A DNA stretch of 64,000 bases from Allobosea lathyri (GCF_900108245.1 NZ_FNUY01000015.1:1-64000); one strand, 5' to 3'; shown: positions 8,288 through 18,398, counted from the first letter of the stretch. A program made the numbers and translations. Notes: a model not told the origin generated them from the sequence alone.

Positions 8288-9727
8288 TCACTCCAGCGGC
8301 TTCTGGTCCGCGATCGCCTCGGCCGTCGCCTTGCGGGCGCTGAATGGCGCGTGGCCCGAGACTTCCGAGCCGGCATCGGGCGCAAGCCGCATCATCCACA
8401 GCACGGATGAGGCCGAGATCACGCCGACCAGGACGAAGGCCGGCCAGAAATCGCCCGCCCCCAATGCCTTGCCGCCATTGAAGGCGTTGGCGGTCTCGAG
8501 CGCGAAGGCGCCAACCGTCACGCCCACGCTCAGCGAGAGCTGCTGCGCCACGCTGGACAGGCTGGTCGCGCTCGACATCTGGGGGTTGGAAACATCGGCA
8601 TAGCTCAGCGCATTGATGCCGGTGAACTGAAGCGAGCGGAAACAGCCGCCCAGCAGCAGCACCGCGAGCATGATGGCGTGCGGCGTCGTCGGCGTGAACA
8701 GTCCCGACGCCGCAAGGAAGGCCGCGCCGATCAGCGCATTCACCGTCAGCACACGCCGAAAACCGAAGCGCGACAGGATGGTCTTGGCCAGCGTCTTCAT
8801 GATCAGCGCGCCCGCCGCCGAGGCGAAGGTGATCAGCCCCGACTGGAACGCGTCGAGCCCGAAGCCGAGCTGCAGCATCAGCGGCAGCAGGAAGGGAATC
8901 GCGCCGATGCCGGTGCGGAAGATCGAGCCGCCGATCACGCCGATGCGATAGGTCGGAATCCGGAACAGCGCGAGATCGAGCACCGGATGCGGGACCCGGC
9001 GCGCATGGAACCAGTAAGCGACCAGCGCCGCGATTCCCGCGGCGACGCAGAGATAGGACACCGCCTCGGGGAGCAGATGCCGCCCTCCCGTGACGAGGCC
9101 CAGCATCAGCGTGGCGAAGCCGAAAGACGACAGGATGAAGCCCTTGATGTCGAGCGGCGCGACGTCCTCCTCGCGCACATCTTCGAAAAACAGGCTCGAC
9201 AGCACGATCCCGACGAGCCCGATCGGGATGTTGATGAAGAAGATCCAGCGCCAGTCGAAATAGGTCGTGATGAAGCCCCCGAGCGGCGGCCCGACCACGG
9301 GCCCGACCAGCGCCGGCACGGTGAGATAGGCCAGCGCGCTGACGAGCTCGGCCTTGCTGACGCTTCTCAGGATGACGAGTCGGCCGACCGGCACCATCAT
9401 CGCCCCGCCCATGCCCTGGATGAAGCGCGCCCCGACGAAAGCGCCAAGCGAATTGGACATGGCGCATAGCACTGAGCCCAGCATGAAGACGACCAGCGCG
9501 GTGCGAAAGATCGTGCGCGCGCCGTAGCGGTCGGCCATCCAGCCGGAGATCGGGATGAACACGGCCAGGCTCACCAGATAGGACGTCACGGCCAGCTTGA
9601 GCGCGATCGGGTCCTCGCCGAGCGACTGGGCGATCACCGGCAGCGACGTCGCGATCACCGTCGAGTCGGTGTTCTCCATGAACAGCGCGCAGGCGACGAT
9701 CAGGGGCAGGAGTTTGGCGCGCTGCAA
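8288..9727 (-). CDS. MFS drug exporter, DHA2 (EmrB/QacA-like) family
   Basis: 479 residues with about fourteen hydrophobic segments. The start of helix 1 (ACALFMENTDSTVIATSLP) and the helix 2-3 loop (GWMADRYGARTIF) are hallmark DHA2 motifs; the antiporter motif C appears as LVGPVVGPPLGGFI. Such proteins export toxic organic compounds in exchange for protons at the inner membrane. The only usable start is a TTG at 9727; the next in-frame Met lies inside helix 1. No EmrA-type membrane fusion partner or regulator is adjacent. The gene is convergent with ddl and divergent from the small secreted protein at 9995. Substrate unknown. Confidence 0.9.
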   Translation of the reverse strand: MQRAKLLPLIVACALFMENTDSTVIATSLPVIAQSLGEDPIALKLAVTSYLVSLAVFIPISGWMADRYGARTIFRTALVVFMLGSVLCAMSNSLGAFVGARFIQGMGGAMMVPVGRLVILRSVSKAELVSALAYLTVPALVGPVVGPPLGGFITTYFDWRWIFFINIPIGLVGIVLSSLFFEDVREEDVAPLDIKGFILSSFGFATLMLGLVTGGRHLLPEAVSYLCVAAGIAALVAYWFHARRVPHPVLDLALFRIPTYRIGVIGGSIFRTGIGAIPFLLPLMLQLGFGLDAFQSGLITFASAAGALIMKTLAKTILSRFGFRRVLTVNALIGAAFLAASGLFTPTTPHAIMLAVLLLGGCFRSLQFTGINALSYADVSNPQMSSATSLSSVAQQLSLSVGVTVGAFALETANAFNGGKALGAGDFWPAFVLVGVISASSVLWMMRLAPDAGSEVSGHAPFSARKATAEAIADQKPLE

Positions 9728-9994
9728 AGCGGAAGGCTTTCGGAGTGAAGCGATGCCCCGCTTTATCGGGCGGCGATGCAGGTGACGAGAGCCGAAACCT
9801 TCACAAGTTCACCAAAAGCCCGATCTGGCCGCAGAGCCGCCATGCGTCAGCCGGATGATTCGGCTTGAAAGACAAGTCCGTTATGCGTTTCGACCGCTCA
9901 TTGCCCCATCTGTGGCACTCTATATCTCGTCTGTGCGGTCCCAATCGGACCTTCGCGAAGGGGCGACCTCGCTGACTGAATGGAGAAACGTCCC

Positions 9995-10327
9995 ATGACC
10001 AATCTTGCAAGCAATTTCAATGCGTTCGGTCGCGTTCCCGCAGGTTGGCGTGGTGCCGGCCTTGCGTTCGTGGCCGGCGTTCTCATGAGCGCCGCCGGCG
10101 CTCTGCCCTCCTCTGCCGCCCCGCTGACGGATTGGAAGGCGGCGTGCACCTTCGCGACCATGCCACAAGGACCTTCCGGCGACGCGATCCGATATGGCTA
10201 CTGCCTGCGTCAGTGGGACTGCCACCGACTGGCCAATGCCGAAGGACGAACAGTGTTCGAACTGGGTTGCTTCGGCGTCGCGCCGGACGCCCCCGCCATC
10301 CATAGCTCGGCCCGTAGCTACCGCTAG
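9995..10327 (+). CDS. Small secreted protein with four cysteines, unknown function
   Basis: 110 residues. ATG 9995 has a GGAGAA site at 9982-9987; an ATG at 9980 overlaps that site and is less likely. The N-terminus has a long signal peptide with a hydrophobic stretch (AGLAFVAGVLMSAAGAL) and a likely cleavage after SSAA near residue 41. The mature part of about 70 residues carries four cysteines (KAACTF, YGYCLR, WDCHR, ELGCFG), which could form two disulfides in the periplasm. I recognise no family. It sits alone between the MFS gene and guaB and is followed by a stem-loop. Confidence 0.65.
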   Translation: MTNLASNFNAFGRVPAGWRGAGLAFVAGVLMSAAGALPSSAAPLTDWKAACTFATMPQGPSGDAIRYGYCLRQWDCHRLANAEGRTVFELGCFGVAPDAPAIHSSARSYR

Positions 10328-10341
10328 TGGCGGTCAGGCGA

Positions 10342-10375
10342 TGCGGGACTCGGAAGCCAGCTTTCCGATCCCGCA
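10342..10375 (+). terminator. Stem-loop after the small secreted protein
   Basis: TGCGGGACTCGGAA (10342-10355) pairs with TTCCGATCCCGCA (10363-10375) with one bulged base and a seven-base loop. It is strong, but followed by GCGCAAAATATTT rather than a clean T run, so it may be a terminator or a 3' stability hairpin. It separates this gene from guaB. Confidence 0.5.
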
Positions 10376-10505
10376 GCGCAAAATATTTACACGCCGCGCT
10401 CTAGCCGCGCCAGCTCACGCATGCTAACGGGCCTCGTCAACTTGGCTATGGGCGCACCCGCCCGGCCCTGAACTTAAGCCGGTATCGCCGGCGTCGGAGT
10501 TGACG

Positions 10506-11999
10506 ATGACGCTTCCCCTCGACGGCCTGATTCGCGACGGTCTCACCTTCGACGACGTGCTGCTTGAACCCGGCCCCTCCGAGGTCATGCCGGCCGATGT
10601 CGATATCCGCACGCAGCTCACCAAGACGATCTCGCTGAACCTGCCGATCATCGCCTCGGCCATGGATACGGTGACGGAAGCCAGGATGGCGATCGCCATG
10701 GCGCAGGCCGGCGGCCTGGGCGTGATCCACCGCAATCTGGAGGCCGACCAGCAGGCCGCCCAGGTCCGGCTCGTGAAGAAGTTCGAGTCCGGCATGATCG
10801 CCAACCCGATCACGATCTTCCCCGACGAGACCCTGGCCGACGCGCTCGGCCTGATGAAGCAGAACGGCATCTCCGGCATCCCGGTCGTCGAGCGCGGCCC
10901 CCAGGGCCACAAGGGCAAGCTCGTCGGCATCCTGACCAATCGCGACGTGCGCTTTGCGGCCAACCCGGAACAGCCCGTCGCCGAGCTGATGACGAAGGAC
11001 CGGCTGATCACGGTGCGCGAGGGCGTCGCCCAGGATGAGGCGCGCCGCCTGCTGCACCAGTTCCGCATCGAGAAGCTGGTCGTCGTCGACGACCACTATC
11101 GCTGCATCGGCCTGATCACCGTCAAGGACATGGAGAAACAGGTCGCCCACCCCAATGCCGCCAAGGACGCACAGGGGCGGCTGCTGGTCGCGGCTGCGAC
11201 CACCACGGGCGATCTCGGCTTCGAGCGCTCGGAGATGCTGATCGATGCTGGCGTCGACCTGATCGTCGTCGACACCGCCCACGGTCACTCCGCCAAGGTG
11301 CTGGAGGCGGTCACGCGGGTGAAGAAACTCTCCAACACCGTTCAGATCATTGCCGGAAACGTCGCCACCGCCGGGGGCGCCCAGGCGCTGATCGATGCCG
11401 GTGCGGATGCCATCAAGGTCGGCATCGGCCCGGGTTCGATCTGCACGACGCGGATCGTCGCCGGTGTCGGCGTGCCCCAGCTCACGGCGGTGATGGACGC
11501 GGCCTCTGCCGCCAACAAATCCGGCATCCCGGTCATCGCCGATGGCGGCATCAAATATTCCGGCGACCTCGCCAAGGCGCTGGCGGCGGGCGCCTCCTGC
11601 GCCATGGTCGGCTCTTTGCTGGCCGGCACCGACGAGACGCCCGGCGATAGCTTCCTCTACCAGGGCCGCTCCTACAAATCCTATCGCGGCATGGGCTCTG
11701 TCGGCGCCATGGCCCGCGGCTCGGCCGATCGCTACTTCCAGCAGGACATCAAGGACGCGCTGAAGCTGGTGCCGGAGGGCATCGAGGGCCAGGTCGCGTA
11801 TAAGGGCCCGGTTTCGGGCGTGCTGCATCAGCTCGCCGGCGGCCTGCGCGCCGCGATGGGCTATGTCGGCGGCCACGATCTCCGCGACTATCAGGCCAAG
11901 GCCCGCTTCATCCGCATCACCAGCGCCGGCCTGCGCGAGAGCCATGTGCATGACGTGACGATCGTCCGGGAAAGCCCGAACTATCCGACCAGGTCTTGA
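10506..11999 (+). CDS. guaB: Inosine-5'-monophosphate dehydrogenase
   Basis: 497 residues. It oxidises IMP to XMP with NAD+, the first committed step of GMP synthesis. The catalytic barrel is interrupted by paired CBS domains (about residues 95-215, with NGISGIPVVE and FRIEKLVVVDD). The active-site loop GPGSICTTR places the catalytic cysteine near residue 313, and the flap carries YRGMGSVGAM. ATG 10506 follows a CGGAG site with good spacing; TTG 10500 is the alternative. The MAPEG gene follows 93 bp downstream on the same strand. Confidence 0.97.
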   Translation: MTLPLDGLIRDGLTFDDVLLEPGPSEVMPADVDIRTQLTKTISLNLPIIASAMDTVTEARMAIAMAQAGGLGVIHRNLEADQQAAQVRLVKKFESGMIANPITIFPDETLADALGLMKQNGISGIPVVERGPQGHKGKLVGILTNRDVRFAANPEQPVAELMTKDRLITVREGVAQDEARRLLHQFRIEKLVVVDDHYRCIGLITVKDMEKQVAHPNAAKDAQGRLLVAAATTTGDLGFERSEMLIDAGVDLIVVDTAHGHSAKVLEAVTRVKKLSNTVQIIAGNVATAGGAQALIDAGADAIKVGIGPGSICTTRIVAGVGVPQLTAVMDAASAANKSGIPVIADGGIKYSGDLAKALAAGASCAMVGSLLAGTDETPGDSFLYQGRSYKSYRGMGSVGAMARGSADRYFQQDIKDALKLVPEGIEGQVAYKGPVSGVLHQLAGGLRAAMGYVGGHDLRDYQAKARFIRITSAGLRESHVHDVTIVRESPNYPTRS

Positions 12000-12092
12000 A
12001 CTCCAAACCTTGAGAACTTTCCCACGACATGCGAGCGCTGGCTGCGTGCCAGCTCTCCTGTCCGCGAGGCAAGGCCCATCGAGGCAAGACAC

Positions 12093-12503
12093 ATGACGAT
12101 CAAGCTGATCTACCCCGCGCTAGCCCTCATCCTGTGGATGTTCATCGTGCTGGGCATCGTGTTCCAGCGCAGGCAGAAAGCCTTCGCGAGCAAGGAGGTA
12201 CGGCTCTCCGATATCGCGGTCTCAACCGAGCGCTATCCGGAGCCAGCCCGCCTCGCCGCCGCGAATTTCTCGAACCAGTTCGAAACGCCGGTCATCTTCT
12301 TCGCGCTGATCATGCTGGCGATGCACGTGGCCGCAGTCGGCTACATCATGGCGGCGCTGGCCTGGGCTTTCGTCGCGACCCGCGTTGTCCATACGCTGAT
12401 CCATGTCGGCTCCAACAACCTCAAGCTGCGCGGCTCCGTCTATGCTGTGGGCGTCGTCATACTCTTCTGCATGTGGGTCGGCGTCGTTGTCACTGTCCTG
12501 TAG
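12093..12503 (+). CDS. MAPEG family membrane protein
   Basis: 136 residues with four predicted membrane helices (about 8-24, 66-84, 86-104 and 116-136). It shows the MAPEG layout: a polar loop after helix 1, then the RLAAANFSNQFETPVIFF segment and the RVVHTLIH motif at the helix 3 boundary. MAPEG proteins are trimeric membrane enzymes related to glutathione transferases; the bacterial short forms have no defined substrate. Start ATG 12093 has GAGGC upstream. It lies between guaB and an RND system and may be co-transcribed with guaB. Confidence 0.85.
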   Translation: MTIKLIYPALALILWMFIVLGIVFQRRQKAFASKEVRLSDIAVSTERYPEPARLAAANFSNQFETPVIFFALIMLAMHVAAVGYIMAALAWAFVATRVVHTLIHVGSNNLKLRGSVYAVGVVILFCMWVGVVVTVL

Positions 12504-12710
12504 AAGCTTTTCGCCTTCTGCTTGCAAGGGAAGCTGACGCCCTTCCTTTAAGGACGCCTGTCACATCTACGATACATGACGCGATAAAGCCGGCTATCTG
12601 CTTGCGTCGCAAAGCAGCTCTCTGCATGATAAATTCTTGCGGCTGGGCTGGTTATGGGGACGACCGCTCGTATCGATTCAGGGGCAGTCCCCTCTGGCGC
12701 AAGGTTCGAC

Positions 12711-13967
12711 ATGGCGGTTCTGAGTTTCGGGCGCGTCGCGGCTGTGGCTGTTATCGGCATTGTCGCCGCCGGTGCAGGGCTTCACTATGCCGGCCGTCCA
12801 GTTCCCTGGCCGCTCGACCGCGTCCCTTACGGCAAGATCATTCCTCCCTATGCGGAAGCCAAGCCGGCGGCGCCGCAAGGCCAGCGCGCAGCCGGAGCGC
12901 AGCGCCCGCCCGTGACGATCGTCACGACCACGGCGGAGCGGCGTGCCATGCCCGTCCGGCTCGACGCGATCGGCACCGTGCAGACGCTGTCAGCCGTCAC
13001 CGTGCGCTCGCGCGTCGAAAGCCAGATCATGGAGGTCGGCTTCAAGGACGGCGATTACGTCAAGAAGGGCGGCATGCTCTTCCGGCTCGACTCCCGCCAG
13101 CTGGAAGCCCAGCTCAAACAGGCGGAGGCCAATGTCGCGCGCGACCGGGCCCTGCTCGTCTCCGCCGAATCCGATCTGCGGCGCGCGGAGGAACTGGCCA
13201 AGCAGAACTTCGCCACGGACCAGCGGCTGGACACGGCGCGCTCGCAGGTCGCCACGATGCGCGCGGCCATCCGGGGCGGAGAGGCCGCCGTCGAGGGCCT
13301 GAAGGTCCAGCTCACCTATTACACCATCAATTCTCCCGTCGCTGGCCGCATCGGCGTCGCGATGATGAAGGAAGGCAACATCGCCAAGACCGGCGACAAT
13401 TCCGGCTCGCTCGCGACGATCCACCAGATCGATCCGATCTATGTCAGCTTCGCACTGCCGCAGCGCGTTCTGCCGGAGATCCGCGCGGCGATGAATGCCG
13501 GCACCGCCAGGGTTCAGGCGACACAGCAGGGCACGACCAAGAGCGTCGAGGGCAAGATCGCTGTCGTCGACAACACCATCGACGCCACGACCGGCACGAT
13601 CCAGCTGCGCGCGCTGTTCGACAATGCCGACGAGACGCTCTGGCCCGGCGCGCTCGGCCAGGTCCGCATCACCCTGCGCGTCGACCCTGACGCCATCACC
13701 GTCCCGCGCGAAGCCGTCCAGAACGGCCAGAGCGGCGCCTTCGTCTTCGTCGTCGAGGACGGTACCGCCCGCGCTCGGCCGGTCACGGTCGATCGCATTA
13801 TCGACGGCCGCAGCGTCATCACCGCCGGGCTCAATGGCGGCGAGGCCGTCGTCATCGACGGGGCGCTCCTCCTCACGGATGGCGCGCGCACCGTCGAGCG
13901 CAGCAGCGGCGACACCGGCCGCAAGCCGCCGCCCACTATCACGTCGCAGCGGGGGAGCGCGGGCTGA
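12711..13967 (+). CDS. RND efflux periplasmic adaptor (membrane fusion protein)
   Basis: About 418 residues from ATG 12711; an upstream ATG at 12654 would add 19 residues. The N-terminus is a single membrane anchor (FGRVAAVAVIGIVAAGAGLHYAG). The lipoyl/barrel-sandwich half (TVRSRVESQIMEVGFKDGDYVKKG), an alpha-helical hairpin rich in Ala/Glu/Arg (about 140-210) and the second lipoyl half (INSPVAGRIG) follow, then the beta-barrel ending at the PREAVQNG membrane-proximal region. This is the MdtA/AcrA architecture: it joins the inner-membrane pump to an outer-membrane channel. The stop overlaps the start of the pump gene (TGATG), so the two are translationally coupled. No TolC-like gene is adjacent. 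Confidence 0.92.
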   Translation: MAVLSFGRVAAVAVIGIVAAGAGLHYAGRPVPWPLDRVPYGKIIPPYAEAKPAAPQGQRAAGAQRPPVTIVTTTAERRAMPVRLDAIGTVQTLSAVTVRSRVESQIMEVGFKDGDYVKKGGMLFRLDSRQLEAQLKQAEANVARDRALLVSAESDLRRAEELAKQNFATDQRLDTARSQVATMRAAIRGGEAAVEGLKVQLTYYTINSPVAGRIGVAMMKEGNIAKTGDNSGSLATIHQIDPIYVSFALPQRVLPEIRAAMNAGTARVQATQQGTTKSVEGKIAVVDNTIDATTGTIQLRALFDNADETLWPGALGQVRITLRVDPDAITVPREAVQNGQSGAFVFVVEDGTARARPVTVDRIIDGRSVITAGLNGGEAVVIDGALLLTDGARTVERSSGDTGRKPPPTITSQRGSAG

Positions 13968-16900
13968 TGAACCTGCCGGAGGCCTGCATCCGTCGCCCTG
14001 TCATGACGACACTCGTCATGGCGACCTTCCTCATCTTCGGCTTCTTCGCCTTCAAGCAACTGCCCGTCGCGGCCCTGCCCCGCGTCGACTTCCCGACGAT
14101 CAATGTCAGCGCGCGCATGCCCGGCGCCAGCCCGGAGACGATGGCGTCCTCGATCGCCGCTCCCCTGGAGCGCGAATTTGCCTCGATCTCGGGCATCACC
14201 TCGATGTCCTCGGTTTCGCAGCAGGGCTCGACCTCGATCACGCTGCAATTCGACCTGAACCGCAGCATCGACGGTGCCGCCCTCGACGTGCAGGCGGCGC
14301 TCAGCGCCACCGCGCGGCGCCTGCCGCCGGAGCTGCCGACGCCGCCGAGCTTCAGGAAGGTCAATCCGGCCGACCAGCCCGTGCTGTTCATGGTGCTGAC
14401 CTCGGATACCAAGCCGCTCTACGAGGTGCATGAATTCGGCGAGAACGTGCTGCAGCAGCAGATTTCGCAGCTCAACGGCGTCGCCCAGGTCAACATCTTC
14501 GGCGCGCAGAAATATGCCGTCCGCATCAAGATCAACCCGGACGCCGTGTCTTCGCGCGGCCTTGCGCTTTCAGAGGTCCGGACCGCCGTCGCCGCCGCCA
14601 ATTCGAATTCCCCGGTCGGCACGCTCAACGGCGAGAACCAGCGCCTGACGCTGGGCGCCACCGGCCAGCTCGAACGCGCCGGCGAATACGGCAAGCTCAT
14701 CGTCGCCCAGCGCAATGGCACGCCGATCCGGCTGGAGGACCTCGCGACCGTCTACGACTCCGTCGAGAACGACCAGACGGCAAGCTGGTACAACGGCAAG
14801 CGCTCGATCATCCTGGCGGTCTATCGCCAGTCCGACGCCAACACCGTCGAGGTCGTCGACAGCATCAAGAACCGGCTCGATTCCTACCGCGCGCAGCTGC
14901 CGGCCGCGATCAATCTCGATGTGCTCAACGACCGCTCGATCCCGATCCGCGAGGCGGTGGAGGATGTCGAGTTCTCGCTGATGGTCGCCATCGCGCTCGT
15001 CATCATGGTGATCTTCCTGTTCCTGAAGAGCCTGGCGGCAACCCTGATCCCGACTTTGGCGCTGCCGATCTCGCTGGTCGGCACCTTCGCCGTGATGCAT
15101 GCGCTGGGTTATTCGCTCGACAACATCTCGTTGCTGGCGCTGACGCTCGCGGTCGGCTTCGTCGTCGACGACGCCATCGTGATGCTGGAAAACATCATCC
15201 GGCATATCGAGATGGGCAAGAAGCCGTTCCAGGCCGCGCTCGACGGCTCGCGCGAGATCGGCTTCACCATTCTCTCGATCACCATCTCGCTGGTCGCCGT
15301 CTTCATCCCCGTCTTCTTCATGGGCGGCGTTGTCGGCAAGGTCTTCGTCGAATTCGCCGGCACGATCTCGGCTGCGATCATCGTCTCGGGCTTCGTTTCG
15401 CTGACCCTGACGCCGATGCTCTGCGCCCGCTTCCTCAAGCCGCATGACCACCACAAGAAGGCCAATGTGGTCGAGCGTGTCTTCGAGGCCGGCTTCCAGG
15501 GGATGCTGAACGCCTATCGCTGGACGCTGGACTGGGTGCTGCGGGCGCGCATCCTGATGCTCGTCTTCACGCTGGCGACGGTCTACATCTCGGCCAGCAT
15601 GTATGCCTCGATCCCGAAGGGCTTCTTCCCGCTCGAGGATACCGGCCTGTTGCGCGGCGCCACGGAAGGCCCGCCCGACACCTCCTTCGAGGCGATGGCG
15701 GCCCGCCAGCAGCGCGTCGCCGAGATCGTCCGCGCCGATCCGGCGGTCGACTACCTCACCTCCAATATCGGCGGCTTCAACGCCACCAATAACGGCTTCC
15801 TGTTCATCTCGCTCAAGCCCAAGGACGAGCGCGACAAGGCCGATGTCGTGATCGCGCGCCTGAGACGCGCCGCGGCGGAAGTACCGGGCATGTCGGCCGT
15901 CTTCCAGCAGGTCCAGAACATCAACCTCAACGCCGGCCGCTCGTCGCGCGCGCAGTATCTCTACTCGCTGCAGGGGCCGGACCTGAACCAGCTCTTCACC
16001 TACGCTCCGCTGATGCAGCAGCGGCTGGCCCAGATCCCGCAGCTGCGCGATGCCAATATCGACCTCCAGCTGCGCAATCCGCAGCTCTCGATCGACATCG
16101 ACCGCGAGCGCGCCGCCAGCCTCGGCATCACCAGCGAGCAGATCCGGCAGGCGCTCGGCAATGCCTTCGGCTCGCGCCAGATCGCCACGATCTTCACGCC
16201 CTCGACCGATTACCAGGTCATCATGGAGGCAGACCGCGCCTTTCAGCAGGATCCGGCCGTGCTCTCGCGCCTCCAGCTCAAGGCGGCGAACGGGCTGAAC
16301 GTCCCGCTGGAATCGATCGCCACGATCAAGCCGAGCGTCGGACCGCTCGCGGTCAACCGCATCTCGCAGCAGCCGGCGGTGACGATCTCCTTCAACACCG
16401 CGCCTGGCATCTCGCTCGGCGACGCCGTCAACGCGATCCGCGCAGCCGAGCGTGACGTCAACCTGCCGCCGACCATCGTCACCAGCTTCGCCGGCTCCGC
16501 CCAGCTCTTCCAGGACGCGCTGAAGGGCCAGGGCCTGCTGATCTTCGCCGCGATCCTGGTGATCTACATCATCCTAGGCATTCTCTACGAGAGCTTCATC
16601 CACCCGATCACGATCCTGTCCGGCCTGCCCTCGGCCGGGCTGGGCGCCCTGCTCGCGCTCGAATACTTCAACATGGACCTGTCGGTGATCGCGATCATCG
16701 GCATCCTGATGCTGGTCGGCATCGTCAAGAAGAACGCCATCATGATGGTCGATTTCGCCATCGAGCGGCGCAAGATGGGCGACGATGCGCTGACCGCGAT
16801 CCGCGAGGCGGCGCTGGTGCGCTTCCGGCCGATCATGATGACGAGCTTCGCCGCCATCTTCGGCGTGCTGCCGATCGCGCTCGGCCACGGTGCCGGCGCC

Positions 16901-17110
16901 GAACTGCGGCAGCCGCTCGGCATCGCCGTCGTCGGCGGCCTGCTGGTCTCGCAATTGCTGACGCTCTACATCACGCCGGTCGTGTATTTTTATCTCGACA
17001 AGGTCGACAGCTGGCTGTCGGGCCGCAACCGCCGGGCCGAGCCGGAGCTTCCGGTCTCCGCCACGCCGCTGGCCGTCCCGCAAGCCGTGCACAAGCCCGA
17101 TCTCTCATAG
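13967..17110 (+). CDS. RND efflux pump inner-membrane transporter (AcrB/MdtB-like)
   Basis: 1047 residues, the full length for the HAE1-type RND family. Helix 1 begins IRRPVMTTLVMATFLIFGFFAF; the helix 4 proton-relay pair is present in LAVGFVVDDAIVMLENI, and the helix 10 lysine in LVGIVKKNAIMMVDFA. Two large periplasmic loops separate the twelve helices. It exports hydrophobic or amphiphilic compounds using proton motive force, working with the adaptor encoded immediately upstream. Transcription probably ends at the intrinsic terminator 37 bp downstream. The substrate cannot be told from sequence; the family includes antibiotic, bile-salt and flavonoid pumps. Confidence 0.95.
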   Translation: MNLPEACIRRPVMTTLVMATFLIFGFFAFKQLPVAALPRVDFPTINVSARMPGASPETMASSIAAPLEREFASISGITSMSSVSQQGSTSITLQFDLNRSIDGAALDVQAALSATARRLPPELPTPPSFRKVNPADQPVLFMVLTSDTKPLYEVHEFGENVLQQQISQLNGVAQVNIFGAQKYAVRIKINPDAVSSRGLALSEVRTAVAAANSNSPVGTLNGENQRLTLGATGQLERAGEYGKLIVAQRNGTPIRLEDLATVYDSVENDQTASWYNGKRSIILAVYRQSDANTVEVVDSIKNRLDSYRAQLPAAINLDVLNDRSIPIREAVEDVEFSLMVAIALVIMVIFLFLKSLAATLIPTLALPISLVGTFAVMHALGYSLDNISLLALTLAVGFVVDDAIVMLENIIRHIEMGKKPFQAALDGSREIGFTILSITISLVAVFIPVFFMGGVVGKVFVEFAGTISAAIIVSGFVSLTLTPMLCARFLKPHDHHKKANVVERVFEAGFQGMLNAYRWTLDWVLRARILMLVFTLATVYISASMYASIPKGFFPLEDTGLLRGATEGPPDTSFEAMAARQQRVAEIVRADPAVDYLTSNIGGFNATNNGFLFISLKPKDERDKADVVIARLRRAAAEVPGMSAVFQQVQNINLNAGRSSRAQYLYSLQGPDLNQLFTYAPLMQQRLAQIPQLRDANIDLQLRNPQLSIDIDRERAASLGITSEQIRQALGNAFGSRQIATIFTPSTDYQVIMEADRAFQQDPAVLSRLQLKAANGLNVPLESIATIKPSVGPLAVNRISQQPAVTISFNTAPGISLGDAVNAIRAAERDVNLPPTIVTSFAGSAQLFQDALKGQGLLIFAAILVIYIILGILYESFIHPITILSGLPSAGLGALLALEYFNMDLSVIAIIGILMLVGIVKKNAIMMVDFAIERRKMGDDALTAIREAALVRFRPIMMTSFAAIFGVLPIALGHGAGAELRQPLGIAVVGGLLVSQLLTLYITPVVYFYLDKVDSWLSGRNRRAEPELPVSATPLAVPQAVHKPDLS

Positions 17111-17146
17111 TCGATCCCGAACCGGGATCGCGCCGCTCATCGAGCA

Positions 17147-17178
17147 GGCCGCAGCGCGTTAAGCATTGCGGCCTTTTT
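17147..17178 (+). terminator. Rho-independent terminator of the RND operon
   Basis: GGCCGCA (17147-17153) and TGCGGCC (17167-17173) form a perfect seven-pair GC-rich stem with a 13-base loop, followed at once by TTTTT (17174-17178). It lies 37 bp after the pump stop codon. Confidence 0.88.
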
Positions 17179-17276
17179 GCTGGCGCGATTTCGCGCTGCG
17201 GTTGAAGCTTAACAAAAAGTAAACTACATCCGAAGGGCGGCGGACGAGTAAACAAGCGTAGAGTGGAGTCGACGCA

Positions 17277-18398
17277 ATGTTGCGTGTCCGTGAAGTCCCC
17301 GAACGGGTTGTGGCGCGCGGGGAAAACCCTGCCGCACCCGCTACTTGCAGCACGCCTCTGCCACGCGCGAACCGGCCGGCGCGGCCTTCGATGCGTCTGA
17401 TGGCGATGACCGCTCTCGGCCTTGTGCTGGGCGCTGGCGGAGCGGTCTTCACCGTCTCCCTCGTTCAGGCCGAAGACGATTCCGGCATCCGCGGCGTGCA
17501 ACGCATGGACGCATCCCAACGCCAGGCACAGCGCGCCCCGCAGCAGATCGCCTATGCGTCGAGCCAGGCCTCCGCCTATGCGCCGGCCCGCAATGGCTGG
17601 CGCCTGCCCCTGTTGCAGATGGCGCCTGACGGCCGCATCGCCCATCCGCCGATCGCACTGAACCCCTTCAAGGCGCGCCCTGCGGCCGCCACCCAAGCCA
17701 AATCCGCGAACCGGAACAAGACTGCTGCAGTCAGGCTCGACACCGTCTCCGGCGCCGCCGACAAGGCCCGCACCATCTGCGTGCGCCTCTGCGACGGCTT
17801 CCAGGCCCCCATCGGCTACCTCAACGCGCAGTCCGATCTGCCCGCGCATGACGCGCTTTGCCAGGCGATGAACCCCGGCATCCCCGTCAAGGTTTTCCGT
17901 GTCGCGGCCGGCGCCACCACCATCGACGACGCCCAGGCCGCAGACGGCAAGCGCTACAACGCCCTGCCCGTCGCCTATGGCTATGAGACGTCGAGCGATG
18001 CCGCGGCCTGCCGCCCCGCCATCGTCCAGGCGGGCGAAAGGCGCGTCTCGCTGCTGCGTGACTTCACCTTGCGCGCCGGCGACAGCGTCGTGCTCGACGG
18101 CAGGGTCCAGACCTTCACCGGCGGATCGCGCTGGCCCTACAGCACCGCCGATTTCCGCGACTTCCGCAGCGTTCCCGAACTCAGCAGGAACCAGCGCCAG
18201 CAGATCGACGAACGCGTCGGCGTGTCCCGCATGGAAGCGCAGGCGCGCAGCCTGCGCCGGCAGATGCGGCTGCGCGAGGCGAGCCTGCACGACGACACGA
18301 CCGCCAGCGACGCCATCCCCTTGCGCGGCTCGCTCGACCCGACGGCGCGCGGCCCCGTCCGCCTGATCGCGATCACCGGGGCCTCACAGCAACGCTGA
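17277..18398 (+). CDS. DUF2865 family exported protein
   Basis: 373 residues. The hydrophobic stretch MTALGLVLGAGGAVFTVSLVQA (about 44-65) looks like a signal peptide or anchor. The diagnostic segment is TICVRLCDGFQAPIGYLN near residue 163, followed by a region with further cysteines (HDALCQAMNPG, AACRPAI) that matches DUF2865, a Hyphomicrobiales-specific envelope family of unknown function. ATG 17277 has GTGGAG nine bases upstream; a later start at 17391 would bring the signal to the N-terminus but lacks a ribosome-binding site. It is a single gene, separated from the RND operon by a terminator. Confidence 0.8.
   Translation: MLRVREVPERVVARGENPAAPATCSTPLPRANRPARPSMRLMAMTALGLVLGAGGAVFTVSLVQAEDDSGIRGVQRMDASQRQAQRAPQQIAYASSQASAYAPARNGWRLPLLQMAPDGRIAHPPIALNPFKARPAAATQAKSANRNKTAAVRLDTVSGAADKARTICVRLCDGFQAPIGYLNAQSDLPAHDALCQAMNPGIPVKVFRVAAGATTIDDAQAADGKRYNALPVAYGYETSSDAAACRPAIVQAGERRVSLLRDFTLRAGDSVVLDGRVQTFTGGSRWPYSTADFRDFRSVPELSRNQRQQIDERVGVSRMEAQARSLRRQMRLREASLHDDTTASDAIPLRGSLDPTARGPVRLIAITGASQQR

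Noticed and set aside
12029..13690. A 553-codon plus-strand frame across the MAPEG and adaptor genes
   Set aside because: It is out of frame with two well-supported genes and shows strong Arg bias.
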